6,407 nucleotides of DNA, from the NCBI GenBank assembly GCA_021741795.1, contig JAIOXC010000076.1:1-6407 (forward strand). The letters are read 5' to 3'. The notes below the pieces were generated by a model. It ran no database searches. It was not told where the DNA came from and saw nothing but the letters and a program-made list of their open reading frames with translations. The translations under genes were made by a program, and so were the position numbers. Positions 1-4,264 of the stretch are shown in pieces (positions within the stretch are counted from its first letter, which is position 1; each line of letters starts with the position of its first letter). Source of the DNA: Ilumatobacteraceae bacterium (GTDB taxonomy: Bacteria; Actinomycetota; Acidimicrobiia; Acidimicrobiales; Ilumatobacteraceae).

Positions 1-1
1 G

Positions 2-790
2 GGTTTTCGTCGCGGCGGCTCTCACGACGTGATCGATACGCCTACTTGTCTTGTCGCACACCCACTGCTCAATGAATTTATTGGCGACGTGCGAGTAACT
101 GGGGCAACAGAAGCCACGTTGCGTTGCGGTGTCGCGACTGGCGAAGTTGGTATTTGGCTGCATGACGAAGACGGCGAAGATGTGCATGGTGCAACCGTTA
201 CTGGTTTGCCATCGCATGTAGTGGTTGGGCGCAAAGAGATGTTGCACGAAGTCGTGCAAGGTGTTTCGCTGCAGGTTTCAATGGCTTCATTTTTTCAAGC
301 GTCTCAAGTCGCAGCAGAGCTTCTGGTGTCAGCAGTTAATGATGCGGCAGGAGATGAAGCATTGTCTGGCGAATTTGGTCCGATTATTGACGCTTACGGC
401 GGTGTCGGTCTGTTTACTGCAACTCTTGTCGACACCGACATTCCAGTAGTGCTGGTCGAGTCAAATCCGTCAGCTTGTTCTGATGCTCGCAGTAACTTGC
501 ACGATCACGATGTGTCAATCGAACAGATAGCAGTCGAACAATGGCGTGTGCAAGACGCCGGACTCGTGATTGCAGACCCTGCACGAAATGGACTTGGCGC
601 AATGGGCGTTAACGCCATAGTCGCGACCGAAGCTCAACGCATTGTCTTGGTCAGTTGCGATGCCGTTGCCGGCGCGCGCGATATTCGCTTGTTGCTCGAT
701 GCGGGTTATGCGTGCGAAGGTGTCACGGTTCTTGACCTGTTTCCAAACACTCCGCACGTTGAAGTGGTCAGTTCGTTCACGCGCATGTAA
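2..790 (+). CDS. TrmA/RumA-family RNA 5-methyluridine methyltransferase, 3' part (5' end outside window)
   Basis: The reading frame is open from base 2, so the true start lies upstream; the GTG at 29 is an internal valine. The visible 262 residues form the C-terminal catalytic half of a SAM-dependent enzyme that methylates C5 of a uridine in tRNA or rRNA, in the cytoplasm. Visible motifs, in order, are SFFQ (287-298), the SAM-binding loop DAYGGVGLFT (389-418), an acidic residue ending strand 2 in LVES, DPARNGLG (575-598), LVSC with the presumed nucleophile cysteine at 656-658, and FPNTPHVE (740-763), whose glutamate is the family's proton-abstracting base. The usual DPPR motif reads DPAR here. 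Whole family members are about 400 residues and often carry an N-terminal TRAM domain, which would lie off the window. Whether the target is U54 of tRNA or a 23S rRNA uridine cannot be decided. The transporter gene starts 26 nt downstream. Confidence 0.88.
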   Translation, partial: GFRRGGSHDVIDTPTCLVAHPLLNEFIGDVRVTGATEATLRCGVATGEVGIWLHDEDGEDVHGATVTGLPSHVVVGRKEMLHEVVQGVSLQVSMASFFQASQVAAELLVSAVNDAAGDEALSGEFGPIIDAYGGVGLFTATLVDTDIPVVLVESNPSACSDARSNLHDHDVSIEQIAVEQWRVQDAGLVIADPARNGLGAMGVNAIVATEAQRIVLVSCDAVAGARDIRLLLDAGYACEGVTVLDLFPNTPHVEVVSSFTRM

Positions 791-816
791 CCATTCGCTT
801 CGGATATGGTGATCCG

Positions 817-2022
817 ATGTCTGTAAGGCGCCTCGATGCACTCGGAGTTCTCACTGTCATTGTGTACGGCACTTGGTTTTACGGATTCGGTGTCCTCTTC
901 AGCACTTTGTCTGTTGCACACAATGTTTCGGCGGCAACACTTGGCATTACGTACGGCGTAGCCAACTTGTTTGCAGGCGTTGGCGCGGTGATCACCGGTC
1001 GTCGACTCGACGCCATTGGGCCCCGTGCTGTGCTCGGCCTTGTTGGCCCACTCGGCGCATGTGTGTATTTCATGAGTCCTCAATTCAGTGGTCTTTGGTT
1101 TCTCGCGTGTTACGCGCTCGGAGGCGGGCTCATGGGCGCGGCAGGTTTCTATTCTTTTACTCAACCATTGTCGGTTCGACTTATCGGTGAAGGAGCCGCG
1201 CGCGCAATTACTCGACTTACTATCTGGGGTGCGCTTTCATCGCCAGTCATGATTCCGCTGACTGAATTGTTGCGTTCCCGTTTTGGATGGCAAATGGCAA
1301 TTCGGATTCCTGCAGTGCTTACTGCCGTGGCATTCGTTGTGTGTGCAATCGTCTGTGTGCCAAAAGTTCCGTCGGTCAGAGTCGCTGATTCGCTGTGGGG
1401 CACACTTGGGGTTGCTGCAAAAAATTGGCGTCTGCGCCGATTTGCGCTTGCTGCATTTCTTGCCAGTGTTGCTGCTTCAACATTGCTCGTGTATCAAGTG
1501 CCGACCATGCAGTGGGCGGGTGTATCTTCAGGTTCGGCAGCACTGTTTGCAAGCGCTCGCGGACTTTGGCAACTTGCTGGGCGACTGCCACTTGTGGCGG
1601 CGATGGAGAAGTGGGGAGCACCACGGCTCATGATCGTCGCACGCGCCTTACTCGGCTTTGCACCTTTGTTGTTACTCGGAAGTGGACGTTGGGTTGTTGC
1701 TGTCATCTATGTAGTGATTGCAGGAATCACCGTCGGAGCCTTATCGGCACTTGACGGTGTGCTTGCGCGTGAGGTTGTCGGTTCTGAAAACTTCGGGGCG
1801 ATCATGGGAGGAATTGGTTTAATCGCAACGCTCGGTGGTTCGGTCGGACCAATTTTAGGAGGGCAACTACGGGATGCTGTTGATTCGCCCGTTGCCTCAA
1901 TGTTGCTCGTGTGCGCAACCGCATGGCTTGCAACGCTCGTATTCGCTTCATTGCGATTGGGCGATAGTGCCCCCCCTCGGATTCGAACCGAGGACCTGCG
2001 GATTAAGAGTCCGTTGCTCTAA
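817..2022 (+). CDS. MFS transporter, MCT/oxalate-formate-like
   Basis: Encodes 401 residues, mostly hydrophobic, with about 12 predicted inner-membrane helices in two halves separated by a polar stretch near residues 183-207. Between helices 2 and 3 is GRRLDAIGPR (61-70), a version of MFS motif A with the G-P-R ending typical of monocarboxylate-porter and oxalate/formate-type carriers. FGWQMAIRI (156-164) fits the usual GWR-like segment before helix 6. The substrate cannot be read from the sequence; a small organic anion is a guess from the family. The ATG at 817 follows the methyltransferase stop by 26 nt, with only a weak GGTGAT upstream, so co-transcription is likely but a strong ribosome binding site is absent. 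From residue 384 the frame runs into the antisense tRNA-Lys gene, which supplies the last 17 or so residues and the TAA stop. That tail is therefore not transporter sequence by descent. Confidence 0.85.
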   Translation: MSVRRLDALGVLTVIVYGTWFYGFGVLFSTLSVAHNVSAATLGITYGVANLFAGVGAVITGRRLDAIGPRAVLGLVGPLGACVYFMSPQFSGLWFLACYALGGGLMGAAGFYSFTQPLSVRLIGEGAARAITRLTIWGALSSPVMIPLTELLRSRFGWQMAIRIPAVLTAVAFVVCAIVCVPKVPSVRVADSLWGTLGVAAKNWRLRRFALAAFLASVAASTLLVYQVPTMQWAGVSSGSAALFASARGLWQLAGRLPLVAAMEKWGAPRLMIVARALLGFAPLLLLGSGRWVVAVIYVVIAGITVGALSALDGVLAREVVGSENFGAIMGGIGLIATLGGSVGPILGGQLRDAVDSPVASMLLVCATAWLATLVFASLRLGDSAPPRIRTEDLRIKSPLL

Positions 2023-2041
2023 CCAACTGAGCTAGAGGGGC
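1968..2041 (-). tRNA. tRNA-Lys(CTT)
   Basis: The - strand folds into a complete 74-nt cloverleaf. The acceptor stem GCCCCTC pairs with GGGGGGC, with one T-G wobble. The D arm is GCTC/GAGC with a 9-nt loop. The anticodon loop CTCTTAA carries CTT at + strand 2005-2007. The T arm is CTCGG/CCGAG with loop TTCGAAT. The discriminator base is A and no CCA is encoded, because CTA follows. The outermost anticodon-stem pair (27-43) is an A-C mismatch. The 5' end is at 2041. Its 3' two-thirds overlap the end of the transporter gene on the opposite strand. Confidence 0.97.
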
Positions 2042-2057
2042 AACTACTGACCCCGAG

Positions 2058-2087
2058 ATCATAGGGCAATAAGGCTCTTTATGAAAA
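2058..2087 (-). promoter_or_regulatory. Candidate promoter of tRNA-Lys
   Basis: On the - strand, TTTTCA (+ strand 2082-2087; 4 of 6 match to TTGACA) and TATGAT (2058-2063; 5 of 6 match to TATAAT) are separated by 18 nt. Transcription would begin near 2051, about 10 nt before the mature tRNA 5' end, which is a normal leader. The -35 box coincides with the T-run of the tRNA-His terminator. Inferred from consensus only. Confidence 0.45.
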
Positions 2088-2113
2088 TGCGCGCAATTTT
2101 TCAATTGCGCGCA
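2084..2113 (-). terminator. Rho-independent terminator after tRNA-His
   Basis: Bases 2088-2098 and 2103-2113 are perfect 11-bp inverted complements enclosing a 4-nt loop. Read on the - strand, the stem has a GC-alternating base, an AATT top and a GAAA loop, and is followed directly by TTTTC. This matches an intrinsic terminator for transcription leaving tRNA-His, whose 3' end is 20 nt upstream. On the + strand no T-run follows, so it is unlikely to stop the transporter transcript. Confidence 0.7.
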
Positions 2114-2133
2114 CTCATTAATTACTAGAGAAA

Positions 2134-2211
2134 TGGGGTGGACGAGGGGTCTCGAACCCCCGGCCTCCAGGACCACAACCTGGCGCTCTAACCAACTGAG
2201 CTACGCCCACC
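2134..2211 (-). tRNA. tRNA-His(GTG) with encoded CCA and G-1
   Basis: The - strand gives a complete cloverleaf. The acceptor stem GTGGGCG pairs with CGTCCAC, preceded by the extra G-1 (2211) that pairs with discriminator C73 (2137), the histidine identity signature. The CCA end is encoded at 2134-2136. The D arm is GCTC/GAGC, and the anticodon stem CCAGG/CCTGG is perfect. The loop TTGTGGT carries anticodon GTG at + strand 2174-2176. The T arm is GGGGG/CCCCT with loop TTCGAGA. The gene body without G-1 and CCA is 2137-2210. Confidence 0.97.
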
Positions 2212-2222
2212 ATGACCAAATC

Positions 2223-2254
2223 AGTGTAGGCTGAAGATGACAAAATTATTGGAG
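2223..2254. promoter_or_regulatory. Short divergent start region of tRNA-His and aminotransferase; RBS GGAG
   Basis: Only 25 nt separate the tRNA-His 5' end from the first possible ATG of the aminotransferase (2237). On the - strand TACACT (2223-2228) is a possible -10 box for tRNA-His. On the + strand TAGGCT (2226-2231) sits 5 nt before the ATG at 2237, where a leaderless -10 might be. GGAG (2251-2254) lies 9 nt before a later in-frame ATG (2264), favouring that codon as start. I found no convincing -35 on either strand, so the promoter calls are weak. Confidence 0.3.
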
Positions 2255-3637
2255 TTGATAACCATGTCAGCGATGGATTCCACGCTGCGAGCTTCTTTGG
2301 CCGATAAAGCCAAAGAGATAACCACACGAGAATTGGCCACGTACGCCGAGCGAACGGCTGGATCACAAAAAGCCAACGCCCGCGCACGCAAGGTGCTGCC
2401 ACTCGGAGTTCCCTCCAGCTTTCAGGCTTATGACCCGTACCCGTTAGTTATTAGTTCGGCTGATGGCCCCAAGATGTTTGACGTCGACGGCAATCAATAC
2501 ACCGACTATGACATGGGCTTTGGTGCGCTATTTGTTGGCCATCGTCACCCAGACGTGCTCAAAGCGATTAATGCGCAGCTCGCAAATGGCACCTTATTTG
2601 TCAACCCGTGTGAGGCCAATGCCGAAGTAGCCGAGTTACTCGCTGCTCGTTACGGCCTTCCAATGTGGAGATTCACCAACTCGGGTACTGAGTCGACAAT
2701 GGACGCCATTCGTGTTGCTCGTGCTGCCACAGGCCGCGAAAAGATCGTCAAAGTAGAGGGCGGATACCACGGACATCACGACGAAGTGATGGTTTCGATG
2801 AAGCCGCCACTACACCTTGCAGGCCCAGCCGATGCACCCAATTCGGTGCCATCTTCTGCAGGCATCTCGAGCAACGTTGTCAAAGACACGATCGTCATTC
2901 CATACAACGACGCTGCAGCACTCGAGCGCGCACTTGCTTCGCGCGAAGTTGCGTGTTTCATCGTTGAGCCAGCAATGGAAAACATCGGAATTTGCTTGCC
3001 GCAAGATGGCTACTTAAAACAAGTGCGCGAGATCACGCAGCGCTACGGAACGCTGCTTGTATTTGACGAAGTAAAAACAGGCATAACGGCCGGCTGGGGT
3101 GGCGCATCGGGTTTCGTTGGAGTGCAACCAGACTTGGTGGCACTTGCTAAATCAATAGGTGGCGGTTTGCCACTTGGTGCTTTTGGTGGCAAGCAGGAAT
3201 ACATGGACTTGATTACCGAAGGCAAAGTCGTGCACCTTGGCACATACAACGGCAACCCGTTGTGTATGGCTGCAGCGTTAGCTGTTTTGCGAGACATCTG
3301 CACACCAGAAACAACGCAGCTCACCATTGCTCGCAACTCGATGCTTGTTAACGCGGTCAGTGACATCATTACCGAAGCATCGCTTCCTGCACACGCGGTG
3401 CAGTTCGGCGCCAAGGGTTGTGTCACGTGGGCACCGGAACAAATTCGCAACTATCGCGATTACAAAGCAACCGATTTTGACCTTGCGTTTGCGCAGTGGA
3501 TTCACGGCATTAATCGTGGCGTGTTATTGCCACCGGGTCTCGACGAGCAGTGGCTCATTTCGATCATGCACACCGATGCAGATGCATTGCATTACGCCGA
3601 CGTCTTTCAAGAGTTTGTCGACGAACTAGTCGCGTGA
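2237..3637 (+). CDS. Class III PLP aminotransferase, glutamate-1-semialdehyde aminomutase-like
   Basis: Encodes 466 residues from the ATG at 2237. The ATG at 2264 (457 residues), preceded by GGAG with 9-nt spacing, is an equally good or better start. Fold-type I PLP features are clear: TNSGTEST (147-154) for phosphate binding, YHGHHD (177-182), EPAMEN (244-249), FDEVKTG (276-282) with Asp277 contacting the pyridine nitrogen, ALAKSIGGG (302-310) with Lys305 as the Schiff-base lysine, and GTYNGNP (335-341). The overall pattern is nearest to glutamate-1-semialdehyde 2,1-aminomutase (HemL), which converts glutamate-1-semialdehyde to 5-aminolevulinate. However, the N-terminus is some 30-40 residues longer, and signature segments differ (PLGVPSSFQ at the N-terminal gly-rich site, DEVKTG instead of the usual DEVMTGFR). 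It may therefore be a HemL-like aminotransferase acting on another amino or keto acid, so I give no symbol. The DUF983 gene follows after 7 nt, probably in the same transcript. Confidence 0.88.
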   Translation: MTKLLELITMSAMDSTLRASLADKAKEITTRELATYAERTAGSQKANARARKVLPLGVPSSFQAYDPYPLVISSADGPKMFDVDGNQYTDYDMGFGALFVGHRHPDVLKAINAQLANGTLFVNPCEANAEVAELLAARYGLPMWRFTNSGTESTMDAIRVARAATGREKIVKVEGGYHGHHDEVMVSMKPPLHLAGPADAPNSVPSSAGISSNVVKDTIVIPYNDAAALERALASREVACFIVEPAMENIGICLPQDGYLKQVREITQRYGTLLVFDEVKTGITAGWGGASGFVGVQPDLVALAKSIGGGLPLGAFGGKQEYMDLITEGKVVHLGTYNGNPLCMAAALAVLRDICTPETTQLTIARNSMLVNAVSDIITEASLPAHAVQFGAKGCVTWAPEQIRNYRDYKATDFDLAFAQWIHGINRGVLLPPGLDEQWLISIMHTDADALHYADVFQEFVDELVA

Positions 3638-3644
3638 AAATTTC

Positions 3645-4055
3645 GTGACAATCACTAATACCAGCCTTGTGCGCAAACTTGCGCGAGGCGTTGTTCGTCG
3701 TTGTGCATTGTGCGGCGGCAAGGGTGCATTTTTTACTGGATGGTTTAAACATTCAGATCGTTGCAAGACGTGCGGATTTAATTGGCAGCGCAACCTCGAA
3801 GGTTTTCAACTCGGTGCAGCAGCAATGAACATCATCTTGACTGGTGGATCGCTACTCAGTGTTATGGGTTTGGGCGTCATACTCACGTACCCAGAGATTC
3901 CAATTTGGCCGATGTTGATCGCAACAGTTGGAGTTGCACTTCTCGTTGGCATTGGCGGATACCCAACGAGCTACACCGTGTGGTTGGCGGTTGATTTAAC
4001 GATGAATCCGCCAGACGAGTCCGAACTCGCCGACGCTGCAGCGCACGCTAAATAG
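3645..4055 (+). CDS. DUF983 family zinc-ribbon membrane protein
   Basis: Encodes 136 residues from a GTG start 7 nt after the aminotransferase stop. No clear Shine-Dalgarno is visible, so translational coupling is likely; a further in-frame GTG at 3669 is an alternative start. The N-terminal part carries two CxxC knuckles, C20-x2-C23 and C40-x2-C43, separated by a GGKGAFFTGWFKHSDR-type linker. That is the characteristic DUF983 layout and would bind one zinc ion. Two hydrophobic helices follow (about residues 56-80 and 86-106), then YPTSYTVWLAVDLTMNP, also typical of the family, and a short acidic tail. It is expected in the cytoplasmic membrane with the zinc ribbon probably facing the cytoplasm. 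The biochemical role of DUF983 is unknown, and pairing with an aminotransferase does not settle it. Confidence 0.85.
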   Translation: MTITNTSLVRKLARGVVRRCALCGGKGAFFTGWFKHSDRCKTCGFNWQRNLEGFQLGAAAMNIILTGGSLLSVMGLGVILTYPEIPIWPMLIATVGVALLVGIGGYPTSYTVWLAVDLTMNPPDESELADAAAHAK

Positions 4056-4122
4056 CTCGCCAATTAGCACGCAATTTATTAGTTAATTGCAGACCCTCAA
4101 GTATCGAGTGAGAGATAAAAAT

Positions 4123-4174
4123 ATTCAATTGAGAGTTTTAAAAATTGAATGGCAACTCTCAACACTTGGTTGAG
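4123..4174 (+). repeat. Overlapping inverted repeats in AT-rich leader
   Basis: Three perfect inverted repeats share bases here. ATTCAATT/AATTGAAT is at 4123-4130 and 4143-4150, TTGAGAGTT/AACTCTCAA at 4129-4137 and 4154-4162, and CTCAAC/GTTGAG at 4158-4163 and 4169-4174. The first and second cannot form together, nor can the second and third, so an RNA could switch between forms. No T-run follows. The region sits between the DUF983 stop and the surface-protein start. Function is unknown; AT-rich sequence yields such repeats by chance fairly easily. Confidence 0.4.
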
Positions 4175-4227
4175 GCCTGATACAGAAAAAAATCTGCAAG
4201 ATTTTTGTCGATATAACACTTTTAGAT

Positions 4228-4257
4228 TTGTGAAAATTTTTTTCACCTTCCTAATGT
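4228..4257 (+). promoter_or_regulatory. Candidate leaderless promoter with internal palindrome upstream of the surface protein
   Basis: TTGTGA (4228-4233) and TAATGT (4252-4257) are spaced 18 nt apart. The -10 box ends 7 nt before the GTG at 4265, so transcription could begin at or next to the start codon; this fits the absence of a ribosome binding site. Between and overlapping the boxes is a perfect 7-bp inverted repeat, GTGAAAA (4230-4236), TTT, TTTTCAC (4240-4246), placed where a repressor could bind. All of this is inferred from sequence pattern. Confidence 0.4.
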
Positions 4258-4264
4258 GTAACGC

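Noticed and set aside
706..1164. 152-residue - strand reading frame
   Set aside because: It is antisense to the methyltransferase end and the transporter; the transporter frame shows clear membrane helices and motif A, while this frame shows no recognisable domain.
1976..2022. The PPRIRTEDL-type tail of the transporter as a conserved protein motif
   Set aside because: It is the complement of tRNA-Lys and appears wherever this tRNA is translated in that frame.
2118..2402. 94-residue - strand reading frame containing GVAQLVRAPGCGPGG
   Set aside because: That peptide is the usual conceptual translation of a tRNA read in the sense direction; here it is tRNA-His plus the antisense of the aminotransferase start.
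3043..3450. 135-residue - strand reading frame
   Set aside because: It lies fully antisense to the PLP-lysine region of the aminotransferase, which is unmistakable in its own frame.
4071..4090. GCAATT/AATTGC hairpin as terminator of the aminotransferase-DUF983 transcript
   Set aside because: The stem is only 6 bp and AT-rich, and no T-run follows, so it does not meet the form of an intrinsic terminator.
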